Shown here: positions 1 to 10,277 of the stretch, one piece after another
Position numbering within the stretch: position 1 is the stretch's first letter
Layout of the letters: each line of letters starts with the position of its first letter
Assembly: GCF_900156405.1 (NCBI RefSeq)
Contig: NZ_FTNN01000012.1
Location: 1 to 64,000, forward strand
DNA: 64,000 nt
Direction of reading: 5' to 3'
Source of the DNA: Shewanella morhuae
GTDB taxonomy: Bacteria > Pseudomonadota > Gammaproteobacteria > Enterobacterales > Shewanellaceae
Notes under the pieces: generated by a model
The model's input: only the letters and a program-made list of their open reading frames with translations
The model's database searches: none
Told to the model about the DNA's origin: nothing
Program-made: the position numbers and the translations under genes

Positions 1-644
<644 letters not shown>

Positions 645-649
<5 letters not shown>

Positions 650-956
650 TAGATTGCAGTATGAGAAGTTGTGCTTGTTTGCTTAGCACTTCAGGCTTCA
701 ATGCGGCAAGCACGTTTTCTAACTCTTCTGGTAAAAAAGCGTTATCAGAAAGTTTAATCTCCTTTTTTAGATGCCCGAGCAGATTGTGATAGGATGCAAA
801 AAATTCGTTTTCAATTTTTTCTGACTTTTTATTTTTTACAGCAATTGATGGCGATATGCTGTTTAAAAATGCGGTGCGGCATTCTATGTATAATGGATGT
901 AGCTTCCCCTCTTTTGATAGCTGGATTATGAAAGCACTGACTTTAGTGGTTGCCAT
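645..956 (-). pseudogene. small third gene of the integrase operon, 3' end replaced by the IS end
   Basis: This 103-aa frame overlaps the end of the 845-aa recombinase gene by 31 bp, which suggests translational coupling in the same operon. I do not recognise the protein. It is charged and probably helical (KNKKSEKIENEFF, LGHLKKEIKLSDNAFLPEELENVL). Its stop codon (TAG, complement of 645-647) lies inside the proposed terminal inverted repeat of the IS ending at 649. The native 3' end has therefore probably been cut off and the last residues come from the IS. Whether the shortened product works is unknown. Confidence 0.5.
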
Positions 957-3463
957 CCTACCTCCCTGAATAACTTATCTAAGATAGGCACTAATTCATT
1001 AATGGCTTCGATATGGCTTAACGCTGAGTAATTTCCTATTGGTACTTCACCAGCTTGCCAATGACCCATTTGAAAGTTGATTAACTCAGGATCGACTCCT
1101 TGATCTAATAAACTACTTTTTAACCAGTGACGACCTGCATTGGCTGGTATAGAGTTTTTTTCCTTTAGTACGCTAATTAATTGTGAAGGAGACAAGCTGC
1201 GGGTAACAATTCCTGACTTTTGCTTTTGAAAGAAAAAAAATGGACCATGTTGACTTCGGGAGTTTCTTATCTTTGTATACCAAGCTGAGGCTTGTAAATT
1301 GTCATAGCTTAATACTTGCCGATCAACATCGATTATATTATCTAGTTCGCTGCATAATTGTGGCATTAATAGCCGCAACAATCCGCGCAAACAGCTAAGG
1401 TGCCTTCGATATTCGACTAATTGAGCCGTTAACACTGATGGGATTGCGACAATACGTGAATGAGTAAAGTCGCTATCGTCTTTGTCGCTTATTCCCATCA
1501 AATTAAAAGAAGGTAGAAACAAAGCCAAGGTAGGTAATGGATTCCAAGCCGCACGATAGCCGGTACCAAACAGCAACATCCATGCAGTGTAAGCTACAAA
1601 TGCATTATGATAGGCTAAAATATCCTCTAACCTGTGTTGAGGTGTTGGGAATAACGCCTTTGTTTGCAAAGACAAATGGATTATCAATTGCTGAATAGTG
1701 GCTTGTGTAGGAGTAAATGTCGAGCCCAAATATTGCTCGTCTTGCTGCCTGTATCTCAACTCAAATAAGCTGACTGTAAGTGGGTTACCACTGTAAACGG
1801 AGATCCCCTTTTCAACATCGTTCCAAAAATGCAATAACTGCTCACAGCGTTTTTGATCTCGAACACTTGAATAACTGCGGGCGACTCGAGTTGTATACAT
1901 ATTAACTGCATAACTAAAATCGATATAAATGGGATCTATCACATTTGTAGAGTTGATGTAATTGCATACAAAGTTGGTTAATCTTTTAAGACTTAAACGC
2001 CCACCACCGGAGTTGTCAGAAATTTTCGCCAGCTTTTGGGCCAATTTAGACTCAATTTTTTCAACGTCAACGTCCTCAATAAGATTGCCGACTAAACGTG
2101 CTCCCATGTGAATGGTGATTAATTTAACCAAAAAGTTTGGACACGCAGTAAAGACATCTTCAACCGTTTTTCTTAGCCCTATTTGGTTCAGACGAGGTCC
2201 TGTTGAGTGCGATAGAGGAAAACACCACCATCCATTTCCGCTAGGATCGATATAAAGACCTTGTTTTTTAGATGACAAAGCACGAAACACACACAGATTT
2301 TTGACCTCTGAAACCGATTTACTGAGAATCAGCATAGTCCATAGAATTATTGCGGTTTCTCGAGTTGATCCGCGACGGCCATAAACCAATAATTTTTTAG
2401 CGAGCAGGTAGAGTTCGGCAGGCATCAATAACTGAGTATTTTGCATGCCGATGTTATGAGATCGTCTTACTCGGCTAGTAACATCAATTTCAGTCCGGTG
2501 CTTAACCATTGGATTAAAATTAATTGCAACGTCAAGCAACGCCGTTCTGTCTCGCTTTTCCGACATATCAGCATTAGCCATCACAAATGATTGCGACGGG
2601 TAGAAATCATCTTCGTCCAGACCTTCGCTATCTGGAATCATATTATCTTGTGGCAATATCGCAGATAAACCATCATCAGTCCCCACTATGGGGTCGGTAA
2701 CCGGATCTCCATATCTCTTGGGTCCTCTATCTTTATCGCCATGTCCACGAGTACGGCTAATGGCGGGACACCAACTATTGCGAAAAAAATGGCGCAGAAC
2801 TCTAACATGGGACGTCGGATAAATATTAAGTTTGCTATATTTTCCAGCAAAAATGCTATCGAGATTAGCTGCTATTGATTCTGGGCTATCAAGATGAGAA
2901 TTCAAAATGTGTACTCGACTAGCGTCGAACGTCTTATGTCCAAATTCCATCATTAATCGAAAATTACTGCATGCCTCCTCTTCTCTTGATGTCGTTTTAG
3001 TGGCAAGTTCAGGATCAGTCAGCGAGTCAAGGGTATCAAAATACTGCTTGATGAAGGCGGCAAGTAACGCACAGGAATGGTAATCAACTTTATATTTCCA
3101 AGAACAGATCAAAAGCACATAAAATGGGCGTTCATGACACCATCCCTTACGATACGTGTTTCGATAAAACTCTTTGTTTATTGATAAATCGTTGACTACC
3201 ATTTGGTGTGCGTGGAAGGCATTATAAATGTAAGGCGCAAGACACAACATTTTTTGAATAAAATTCGCTACTTCAGTAGAAACATTATTCACACGGGTAA
3301 TTAACCCGATTAGTTGGGAAAAAGCACTCAGATCATCAGGCGCATTGACCCGTTCTAGAAACTCATGGAGATCAGCTAAAATGGCATCGGAATCGATCTC
3401 TATAGCGTTTATCTTACAATAGCCTTCTATGTGTTTTAGAACTTTTTGTTCAAGTATTGTCAT
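926..3463 (-). CDS. large tyrosine-recombinase-like integrase (845 aa) of an integrative element
   Basis: The last ~200 residues resemble the catalytic domain of phage-type tyrosine recombinases. TGYRAAWNP could supply the first Arg, AGRHWLKSSL matches the HxxR region (the usual His seems to be Asn), QMGHWQAG is like the LGH motif, and GNYSAL places the nucleophile Tyr near the C-terminus. The N-terminal ~600 residues are not recognisable to me. At 845 aa it is about twice the length of a normal integrase. It overlaps the upstream ParB-like gene by 4 bp (ATGA) and the downstream gene by 31 bp. The nearby tRNA-Val fragment fits an integrase role. The fold assignment is inference from motifs. 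Confidence 0.6.
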   Translation of the reverse strand: MTILEQKVLKHIEGYCKINAIEIDSDAILADLHEFLERVNAPDDLSAFSQLIGLITRVNNVSTEVANFIQKMLCLAPYIYNAFHAHQMVVNDLSINKEFYRNTYRKGWCHERPFYVLLICSWKYKVDYHSCALLAAFIKQYFDTLDSLTDPELATKTTSREEEACSNFRLMMEFGHKTFDASRVHILNSHLDSPESIAANLDSIFAGKYSKLNIYPTSHVRVLRHFFRNSWCPAISRTRGHGDKDRGPKRYGDPVTDPIVGTDDGLSAILPQDNMIPDSEGLDEDDFYPSQSFVMANADMSEKRDRTALLDVAINFNPMVKHRTEIDVTSRVRRSHNIGMQNTQLLMPAELYLLAKKLLVYGRRGSTRETAIILWTMLILSKSVSEVKNLCVFRALSSKKQGLYIDPSGNGWWCFPLSHSTGPRLNQIGLRKTVEDVFTACPNFLVKLITIHMGARLVGNLIEDVDVEKIESKLAQKLAKISDNSGGGRLSLKRLTNFVCNYINSTNVIDPIYIDFSYAVNMYTTRVARSYSSVRDQKRCEQLLHFWNDVEKGISVYSGNPLTVSLFELRYRQQDEQYLGSTFTPTQATIQQLIIHLSLQTKALFPTPQHRLEDILAYHNAFVAYTAWMLLFGTGYRAAWNPLPTLALFLPSFNLMGISDKDDSDFTHSRIVAIPSVLTAQLVEYRRHLSCLRGLLRLLMPQLCSELDNIIDVDRQVLSYDNLQASAWYTKIRNSRSQHGPFFFFQKQKSGIVTRSLSPSQLISVLKEKNSIPANAGRHWLKSSLLDQGVDPELINFQMGHWQAGEVPIGNYSALSHIEAINELVPILDKLFREVGWQPLKSVLS

Positions 3464-4047
3464 TTTAACTTCACCGATTTAGTACTGATATGTAGCCATC
3501 GACATAGTTCAGTCTTTGTTTTAATCGACGGGAATAATGACTGCCATTCGGGGGAAAAAAATACTGATGGCTGATCTACACTCGTAAACAAATGGGGCAA
3601 TGTATAGTTAATGGTATCGGCGCTAATATCCACAAATTCTTTTAACAGCGGCCTCACTACATCGTTCATTAAAATTAATCGTCTCAGTTGCGCCTTGGGT
3701 CTTCGAGACAGGACTAAACAAGGGACGGTTGAATCCCCATTTTTGGCATATTTGGCCTTGTATAACTTCTGAAAAGTTAATAAACCTGATAACACCCGAT
3801 AATGTCCTGCTTCGGTTTTACAAACCAAAAATGGGGACTGATAGGCATCGAGTAAAATGGTAACTGGTGATTCGAATGAATCATCTGAACTTGGCTTCAA
3901 TGCGCTGATTAAATTAAAGCTCTTAGCAAATTCCTCCACATCTTTATCAAGACTGATGAACTTCAAATCGACCCTCTCTAGTTGAACACCTTCAAGAAGC
4001 TTTTCCAATTCACGTCGTATGATTTCAACTTGATGATTCATCTGCAA
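3460..4047 (-). CDS. ParB N-terminal-domain-like protein, first gene of the integrase operon
   Basis: This 195-aa protein has a central stretch typical of ParB/Srx-fold domains: LLDAYQSPFLVCKTEAGHYRV followed by LSGLLTFQKLY. That resembles the P(I/V)-x-V-x-x-x-G-xY-x-V-x-x-G-xR-R pattern of ParB N-terminal domains, although the final Arg is not conserved. The C-terminal WLHISTKSVKLK segment could be a DNA-binding helix. It is the promoter-proximal gene and its stop overlaps the recombinase start by 4 bp. It may be a recombination accessory or regulatory factor. Function is inferred only from context and a weak domain match. Confidence 0.5.
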   Translation of the reverse strand: MQMNHQVEIIRRELEKLLEGVQLERVDLKFISLDKDVEEFAKSFNLISALKPSSDDSFESPVTILLDAYQSPFLVCKTEAGHYRVLSGLLTFQKLYKAKYAKNGDSTVPCLVLSRRPKAQLRRLILMNDVVRPLLKEFVDISADTINYTLPHLFTSVDQPSVFFSPEWQSLFPSIKTKTELCRWLHISTKSVKLK

Positions 4048-4247
4048 ACCTACCCTGCGATGGAATAGTGGTCAAAAATGACATTTACAGGTTGTGCCTA
4101 AAGTGTGCCAAAATCAAGTAAATAAATGCTTAAAAATACGCCAAAACACCTAGAGAAGTGAGTTTGGATTTATATTGATCTCTATAAAACATATAGTTAT
4201 GTTAATAATGCTAAATTGGCTTTTATCTAATTAATGAATACTAACGT

Positions 4248-4293
4248 CTTGACATGGTAGGGGTCGGTGGTTCGAGCCCACTCGGGTGTACCA
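4248..4293 (+). repeat. attachment-site remnant: 3' half of tRNA-Val(GAC)
   Basis: The 46 bp match the 3' half of tRNA-Val from the anticodon loop to CCA. They start CTTGACATGG (anticodon GAC), carry the T-arm GGTGG TTCGAGC CCACT, and end with acceptor strand CGGGTGT, discriminator A and CCA. The D-arm, 5' acceptor and anticodon-stem 5' strand are absent upstream, so it is not a gene. This is the usual footprint of an element that integrated into a tRNA 3' end. The intact tRNA-Val should lie at the far end of the element, left of the window. The rest of 4048-4515 is AT-rich and holds no gene, only the presumed promoter of the integrase operon and a terminator. Confidence 0.8.
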
Positions 4294-4471
4294 TTTCTAC
4301 AAAATCCTATTTAAATATAATCAATTCTACAAAACCCCTCTAAAATCTAAAAAATTATCTACCATTTTATGAATATCTAATCCCTCATTATTTGTACAAG
4401 ACTATTTTTTATACCTAAAAGCGAAATCTAATCAGCTTAAGCTGTGTTATTAGGGAGTTGATTTAGCAATA

Positions 4472-4496
4472 AAAAAACCAGCCGAAGCTGGTTTTT
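4472..4496 (-). terminator. rho-independent terminator of the antiporter gene
   Basis: AAAAACCAGC and GCTGGTTTTT form a 10-bp stem around CGAA. Read leftward it ends in a T-rich run, 20 bp past the stop codon of the NhaC-type gene. Confidence 0.85.
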
Positions 4497-4515
4497 ATGC
4501 TAGCAGTGACCGAGT

Positions 4516-5898
4516 TTACGCTATAACGATAAAGCCAATAAACGCCAGTACAGCAGCGATGAGTGCATACGGTAGTTGAGTCACTGCATGGCTCACTAAA
4601 TTACAACCTGAGCCTTGAGCGGCTAATACGGTTGAATCTGAGTAGAAACATGCTTGGCTACCAAATGATGACGCAGAGAGTAAAGCGCCAATCACTAACG
4701 GGATATCTGCCCCAACCGATTGCGCTAATGGCATCACAATGGGAATGGTCACCGCAAATATACCCCAGCTAGAACCAGTGGCAAATGCAAGAATAGCCAT
4801 CGATAAAAATACTACCGCTGGCAGTAATTTAGGCGTCATAAACGGACTAAGTGATTCAATTACGTATTGCGGCAGTAATAGCTGATCGCACACATCCTTA
4901 AACACAAATGCCGCAATGACCGTGCTAATTGCCGGTAACATGCTTTTAAAGCCGTCAATCATCTGATCCATCATCTCGGATAACGGCATCAAGCGCTGCA
5001 ACGCATAATAAGGGATGGTGATAACCAGTGTTGCAAGCAGCCCTTTCCACACGTCAATATCAAAATAAACCGTAAAGGCGACCAGTAAACAAATTGGCAC
5101 TAAGAAGTTATGTAGCTGCCCTTGGCTATCGGCATTTTTAAACTCTTCCTCTATCGCTTTAACCGCATACTCATCTGAGGTTTGTACTTGGTCGAAATCG
5201 ACTTGCGCGTGCGCTGGCTTGCCTTGTACCGCGCGTAGCTGCGCCGTTTTCATCGGCCCAATGGCTGGTACTATGCCTAATACAACAAGCAATACCATCG
5301 CCACTGCTAGCCAAGCATACAGCATATAAGGAATTGCTTGCATATAAACGGCAATACCCTGGCCTTCGGCGGCAACACCGTTGTCTACCAATAATCCACC
5401 GAAAAATACCGCCCAAGTCGATAACGGTACTAATACGCACACGGGTGCGGCAGTAGAATCAACCACGTAGGCAAGCATTTCACGGGATACTTTAAACTTA
5501 TCGGTAACACGCTTCATGGTTTCACCCACGGTGAGCGCATTAAGATAATCATCGATAAAAATCACAATCCCAAGAATAAACGTCATCAATAGAGATGATT
5601 TAGGTCCCTTGGCAAATTTAAGTGCATTACGGCCAAACGCTAATGCGCCGCCAGTGCGGACCAAAAGTGCAATGAGCGCACCAAAACCACCACACACCAG
5701 AATTAACCACCCTATGGTTTCATCGGTCATGACTTGCAATGACACTTTGGCAAAATTGTTTAATACTTGACTGGGATCGAGTAACAGGAAACCGGTTACC
5801 GCACCTATGATCAGAGATAAAATGGGACGGCGTAACCAAATAGCTAACACCAATACCACCAAAGGTGGGATGAGACTTAACGCTGTCGGTTCAGACAT
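4516..5898 (-). CDS. NhaC-family Na+/H+ antiporter
   Basis: This 460-aa inner-membrane protein consists almost entirely of hydrophobic segments, from SLIPPLVVLVLAIWL at the N-terminus to YALIAAVLAFIGFIVIA at the end. Charged and Gly-rich motifs of the NhaC-type antiporter family are visible: FIDDYLNALTVGETMKRVTD, VDSTAAPVCVLVPLSTW and FATGSSWGIFAVTIPIVMPLA. A hydrophilic loop of about 45 residues (after PAIGPMKTAQLR) splits the two halves. It presumably exchanges Na+ for H+. The start has a good ribosome site (GAGGA, about 12 nt upstream). It is transcribed alone. The family is clear; the exact cation and substrate are not. Confidence 0.85.
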   Translation of the reverse strand: MSEPTALSLIPPLVVLVLAIWLRRPILSLIIGAVTGFLLLDPSQVLNNFAKVSLQVMTDETIGWLILVCGGFGALIALLVRTGGALAFGRNALKFAKGPKSSLLMTFILGIVIFIDDYLNALTVGETMKRVTDKFKVSREMLAYVVDSTAAPVCVLVPLSTWAVFFGGLLVDNGVAAEGQGIAVYMQAIPYMLYAWLAVAMVLLVVLGIVPAIGPMKTAQLRAVQGKPAHAQVDFDQVQTSDEYAVKAIEEEFKNADSQGQLHNFLVPICLLVAFTVYFDIDVWKGLLATLVITIPYYALQRLMPLSEMMDQMIDGFKSMLPAISTVIAAFVFKDVCDQLLLPQYVIESLSPFMTPKLLPAVVFLSMAILAFATGSSWGIFAVTIPIVMPLAQSVGADIPLVIGALLSASSFGSQACFYSDSTVLAAQGSGCNLVSHAVTQLPYALIAAVLAFIGFIVIA

Positions 5899-6748
5899 GC
5901 ACTTAGGTCCTCTAAATTAATCGCCAAAAAGGCAAATGGTTTTAGAATAACGCTTAGAATCAACACAATTCAAACGCTAATATAGCTGCTTCATGATGAC
6001 TAACCCTGCAGATAAAACCCGCTAATTGCTTGCTATCTAAGGTGCCTTGCCAAAAACATCGCGCAGAAAATAAAGCGCATCGAATACTGAGTCAACCTTA
6101 AATTTAATTTGATCAAAAATAAATTTATTGTCCACCGCGAAAAACCATTACAACGTATTGATTTAAAATAACTTTAACTCATTTTCAACTTAAGTAATTA
6201 TGTTCCTCCGCATTTAATAAGCATTCAATTAATATGCCTATTTATCACTAGATGTGGTTTAGCTCGTATAATGTTGCAGAAGTGTAACTTATCAAAAATT
6301 CGAGGTTAAAAATCAACCATTAAGCATTCACTAAAATACACTTATATATATCCAGCACCGCCACACTATGATGGATAAAAAATAATGGATAAAAATGTAA
6401 GTTCTTAGATTTAACGTTTTCACCTCAGCCACAAAATAAAGAGTGATGAGTTAGCCTGACTATCCCATTAGCTCCATCGGAACATTCACTATTTGACTTA
6501 CCTTTAGCCCTGAAATGCATACAGCCTGTTTATTTAGCCATACAACACAGCTAAAACCACTCAAATTAACACTAAAGTCAGAACATAAAACTTGTTCTTA
6601 TTTCATTAATCGACTGTTAAAGCATATTTAACTAAGCTGTTTTCATAAATAAAGTCTAATTCTGTGCATCCTCCCTCTTTCATCTAAACCGAAATTTCGT
6701 TATGGTGCGCTAACTTAAGCTAATTTTTTTGCATGTTCCGAGGTGTAA
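5899..6748. other. 850-bp intergenic region without a recognisable gene
   Basis: This is an AT-rich divergent region between the antiporter and alaA. I see no ORF with coding character, no tRNA and no convincing structured RNA. It must hold both divergent promoters. It is unusually long for this part of the chromosome. Confidence 0.5.
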
Positions 6749-7963
6749 ATGCGCCCTATCATTAAATCCAACAAGCTGGATAGCGTTTGCTACGACATAC
6801 GCGGCCCAGTGCACAAGGAAGCCAGACGTTTAGAAGATGAAGGCCACAGAATACTCAAGCTCAACATTGGTAATCCCGCGCCTTTTGGTTTTGAAGCGCC
6901 AGAAGAGATTGTCCGTGATGTAATACTCAATTTACCCAGCGCCCAAGGCTACTGCGAATCAAAAGGATTATTCTCTGCCCGTAAGGCCATTGTGCAGCAT
7001 TATCAAGCACAAGGAATTTTTGGGGTCGATATCGAAGATATCTATATCGGTAATGGGGTTTCTGAACTCATTATGATGGCAATGCAAGGGCTGCTTAATA
7101 CCGATGATGAGATTTTAATCCCTTCACCAGACTATCCATTGTGGACGGCTGCGGCCAATCTTGCCGGTGGCAAAGCGGTACATTATCGTTGCGATGAAGA
7201 AGCAGACTGGTTTCCCGATCTCAATGACATCAAAAGCAAAATTTCATCACGTACCCGCGGTATTGTATTAATTAACCCCAATAATCCAACAGGTGCGGTT
7301 TACAGCAAAGAACTACTGCTGCAAGTCGTCGAGCTTTGTCGTGAACACAGCCTGATTTTATTTGCCGATGAAATCTACGATAAAATTTTATATGACGAAG
7401 CTCAGCATGTTCCTGCTGCTGGCCTGTCGGACGATATTTTAACCGTAACCTTTAATGGTTTATCAAAGGCTTATCGCGCGGCGGGCTTTCGGGTCGGTTG
7501 GATGATGTTGTCAGGTAACCTTAAGGCAGCTAAAAGTTATATTGAAGGCTTAGAGATGCTTTCCTCGATGCGTCTATGTGCGAACGTACCCAATCAACAT
7601 GCAATTCAAACGGCGCTCGGTGGCTATCAGAGTATTAATGAACTTATTCTACCTAATGGCCGCTTAACCATTCAGCGTGATGCTTGTTATGAGCTATTAA
7701 ATCAAATCCCCGGTGTCAGCGTGAAAAAGCCTAAAGGCGCGTTGTATGCTTTTCCAAAATTAGATATGAAAAAATTTAATCTACGGGATGATGAGCGCTT
7801 AGTGCTGGATTTACTCAGAGAGAAAAAAATCCTATTGGTGCATGGTACAGCCTTTAATTGGCCTGAGCCGGATCATTTACGAGTGGTATTTTTACCCTAC
7901 AAGGAAGATCTCAACAAGGCATTGACCGAATTTGGTACTTTTCTTGAGACCTACCGACAGTAG
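6749..7963 (+). CDS. alaA: glutamate-pyruvate aminotransferase AlaA
   Basis: This is a PLP-dependent class I/II aminotransferase that makes alanine from pyruvate and glutamate in the cytoplasm. The 404 aa match the usual AlaA length. The N-terminus (IKSNKLDSVCYDIRGPV) and LKLNIGNPAPFGFEAPEEI are characteristic of AlaA. The PLP lysine lies in FNGLSKAYRAAGFRVGW; NPNNPTGAVYS and ADEIYDKILYD are the cofactor-binding Asn and Asp/Tyr motifs. The ATG at 6749 is preceded by GAGGTG at good spacing. A strong terminator follows, so it appears to be monocistronic. Confidence 0.95.
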   Translation: MRPIIKSNKLDSVCYDIRGPVHKEARRLEDEGHRILKLNIGNPAPFGFEAPEEIVRDVILNLPSAQGYCESKGLFSARKAIVQHYQAQGIFGVDIEDIYIGNGVSELIMMAMQGLLNTDDEILIPSPDYPLWTAAANLAGGKAVHYRCDEEADWFPDLNDIKSKISSRTRGIVLINPNNPTGAVYSKELLLQVVELCREHSLILFADEIYDKILYDEAQHVPAAGLSDDILTVTFNGLSKAYRAAGFRVGWMMLSGNLKAAKSYIEGLEMLSSMRLCANVPNQHAIQTALGGYQSINELILPNGRLTIQRDACYELLNQIPGVSVKKPKGALYAFPKLDMKKFNLRDDERLVLDLLREKKILLVHGTAFNWPEPDHLRVVFLPYKEDLNKALTEFGTFLETYRQ

Positions 7964-8000
7964 TTCAGTTCGGTATTATTGCTGAGCAATTATGAACCCA

Positions 8001-8031
8001 ATAAAGCGATCCTATGGATCGCTTTATTTTT
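8001..8031 (+). terminator. terminator after alaA
   Basis: A perfect 12-bp stem, ATAAAGCGATCC and GGATCGCTTTAT with loop TAT, is followed by a T-run. It lies about 40 bp past the alaA stop. Confidence 0.9.
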
Positions 8032-8180
8032 ATCTCTTTTCATTAAATCCTGCGCCTATCTGCTCACTTGTCATCCAAGGCTGTGATAATCTAATCATTC
8101 ACTTGGGTACACCTGCCATTTTATGTGAACTGTTTTCAATTGAAGGTCACTGCCCCACTTTACTCATTAGAAGGAAAAAC

Positions 8181-8768
8181 ATGAGTCACTTATTTGCTCA
8201 TTTAGCTCGAATGAAGCTTATCCAACGCTGGCCTTTAATGTACAACGTTCGCACCGAAAACGTCCAAGAACACTCGCTGCAAGTTGCTATGGTGGCCCAT
8301 GCGTTAGTTATCATCAGCAATAAAAAATTTGGTACAGCGCTCGACCCACATCAAGCCACAAGTCTAGCCATTTTCCACGATGCCAGTGAAATCCTCACCG
8401 GTGACTTGCCAACGCCAGTCAAATACTTCAATAAAGAAATCGAAGCCGAGTATAAAAAGATTGAGGCGATTGCCGAACAACGCATGTTAGACATGGTGCC
8501 AGAAGAATTTAAAGAGGATTATCGCAGCCTATTTATCAGTGATTATGCAGATCCTATATACAAGACCCTCGTTAAATCCGCCGATACTCTGTGCGCTTAT
8601 CTTAAGTGCTTAGAAGAGAATCGCGCCGGTAACAGTGAGTTTAATACTGCCCGTAAGCGTCTCGAAAATATGCTGGCCACTAATCCCGATCCAGCAGTCA
8701 GCTATTTTATGAATTGCTTTGTGCCCAGTTTCACGCTTAATTTAGATGAAATTAACAAGATGCTTTGA
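8181..8768 (+). CDS. yfbR: 5'-deoxynucleotidase YfbR (HD domain)
   Basis: This HD-domain phosphohydrolase dephosphorylates deoxynucleoside 5'-monophosphates. The metal-binding motifs are present: the first His in [13 protein letters not shown], the HD pair in [17 protein letters not shown], and the distal Asp in [15 protein letters not shown]. The start at 8181 ([20 protein letters not shown]) gives 195 aa, near the family's usual length, and has AAGGA 5 nt upstream. The frame extends upstream to 7992 but that part overlaps the alaA terminator. A dGTPase-like gene follows after 25 bp, so two nucleotide-pool enzymes sit together. Confidence 0.93.
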   Translation: MSHLFAHLARMKLIQRWPLMYNVRTENVQEHSLQVAMVAHALVIISNKKFGTALDPHQATSLAIFHDASEILTGDLPTPVKYFNKEIEAEYKKIEAIAEQRMLDMVPEEFKEDYRSLFISDYADPIYKTLVKSADTLCAYLKCLEENRAGNSEFNTARKRLENMLATNPDPAVSYFMNCFVPSFTLNLDEINKML

Positions 8769-8793
8769 TTTTTCACTCTCGCTAGGAATGCAT

Positions 8794-10143
8794 ATGACTC
8801 CAAATGTTTGGCAAGAACGCCGCCATGGTGAAGATAAACAGAGGCGTTTTGATCATCGCACGCCCTATCAACGCGATAGAGCGCGCATTTTACACTCTGC
8901 TGCTTTTAGGCGCCTGCAGGCTAAGACCCAAGTGCTCGGCGTTGGCATGAATGATTTTTATCGTACTCGGTTAACCCACTCCCTTGAAGTCTCGCAAATT
9001 GGTACGGGTATCGCCGCCCAGCTCAGACGTAAATATCCACAACATAAACAGCTACTGTGCTCTATGAGCTTACTCGAGTCGCTGTGCTTGGCGCACGATA
9101 TTGGTCATCCGCCTTTTGGTCATGGCGGCGAAGTAGCCTTAAATTACATGATGCGCGACCACGGCGGTTTTGAAGGCAATGGCCAAACCTTTCGCATTTT
9201 ATCTAAACTAGAACCCTACACCTTAGATTTCGGCATGAATTTATGCAGGCGTACCATGCTCGGAATTTTGAAATACCCTGCACCGCATTCACAACTATTT
9301 GTTGCGGGTGAACATAGTGAAATCACCAACCATAGACAGCTCAAGCCGTCACAATGGCCGCCTGTTAAGGGCATTTTCGACGACGATAGCGACATCTTTG
9401 CTTGGGTGCTTGAACCTCTATCAGAGCAAGATTGCCACCGATTTACCTCAGCTCAACAAAGCTCACACCCAGCTCTGCACCACTATCCGCATTTACGGAC
9501 CCAGTTTAAATCCTTCGATTGCTCTATTATGGAGCTGGCCGATGATATCGCCTATGCGGTGCACGATCTTGAAGATGCGATTGTGATGGGCATAGTAACA
9601 GCATCGCAATGGCAACAAGATGTGGCGCCAACACTCACTCACAGTGCTGATACTTGGATAAAACAAGAGCTGGCCGATATTGGTAATAAGCTATTTTCCC
9701 ACGAGCACCATCTGCGTAAAGATGCCATTGGTACACTGGTTAATGGCTTTGTTACCGCGATTGTGATTACTGAAGATGAGGCTTTTGAGACGCCGTTACT
9801 ACGCTTTAATGCAACCCTAGAGCCCGATTTTGCCATGGCGCTTAATGTGCTTAAGCAGTTGGTTTATAAATACGTTATCCGTAAACCTGAAATTCAAATG
9901 CTTGAATATAAAGGCCAACAAATCGTGATGGGATTATTTGAGGCCTTTGCTTCTGATCCTGAGCGTTTATTGCCGCTGAACACGCAAGAGCGCTGGCGTG
10001 AAAGCGAGCAAAAAGGCTTGAACAGCCATAGGATACTCGCGGACTATATTTCAGGGATGACGGATGAGTTTGCGGGAAGGCTGTATCAGCAGTTATTTAG
10101 CCCAAGAGCAGGCTCGAATGTTGAGCTTAGCAAAGAAATGTAA
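8794..10143 (+). CDS. dGTPase-like deoxynucleoside triphosphate triphosphohydrolase
   Basis: This HD-domain enzyme of the Dgt type releases triphosphate from dNTPs. Its HD metal site is distributed over [30 protein letters not shown] and [16 protein letters not shown]. The N-terminus ([21 protein letters not shown]) is the family nucleotide-binding signature. At 449 aa it fits the Dgt-like subfamily rather than E. coli Dgt (about 505 aa). I chose ATG 8794 because AGGA (8784-8787) is 6 nt away; ATG 8788 directly abuts it and 8746 overlaps yfbR. It is probably co-transcribed with yfbR. Confidence 0.92.
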   Translation: MTPNVWQERRHGEDKQRRFDHRTPYQRDRARILHSAAFRRLQAKTQVLGVGMNDFYRTRLTHSLEVSQIGTGIAAQLRRKYPQHKQLLCSMSLLESLCLAHDIGHPPFGHGGEVALNYMMRDHGGFEGNGQTFRILSKLEPYTLDFGMNLCRRTMLGILKYPAPHSQLFVAGEHSEITNHRQLKPSQWPPVKGIFDDDSDIFAWVLEPLSEQDCHRFTSAQQSSHPALHHYPHLRTQFKSFDCSIMELADDIAYAVHDLEDAIVMGIVTASQWQQDVAPTLTHSADTWIKQELADIGNKLFSHEHHLRKDAIGTLVNGFVTAIVITEDEAFETPLLRFNATLEPDFAMALNVLKQLVYKYVIRKPEIQMLEYKGQQIVMGLFEAFASDPERLLPLNTQERWRESEQKGLNSHRILADYISGMTDEFAGRLYQQLFSPRAGSNVELSKEM

Positions 10144-10225
10144 GCCAATATTTGTACTAACGAACTTTACCTATTACTGCAGAAATACTTAAAAAACATA
10201 CTCGTAAAATTAAATGCAACAGATG

Positions 10226-10252
10226 AAAAAAACCACCTTGCGGTGGTTTTTT
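10226..10252. terminator. bidirectional terminator between the dGTPase-like gene and eda
   Basis: AAAAACCACC and GGTGGTTTTT form a stem around TTGC between two converging genes. Both strands have a T-run after the stem, so it probably serves both. Confidence 0.88.
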
Positions 10253-10277
10253 GTTTCATCTTAATTTAAAACTCGTC

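Noticed and set aside
926-4047. Calling the integrase trio a gamma-mobile-trio (GMT) element
   Set aside because: The gene sizes and the ParB-like first gene do not let me match it to GmtX/Y/Z by eye; left as an analogy only.
7992-8180. Upstream extension of the yfbR frame
   Set aside because: It overlaps the alaA terminator and lacks a ribosome site; ATG 8181 has AAGGA and gives the family length.
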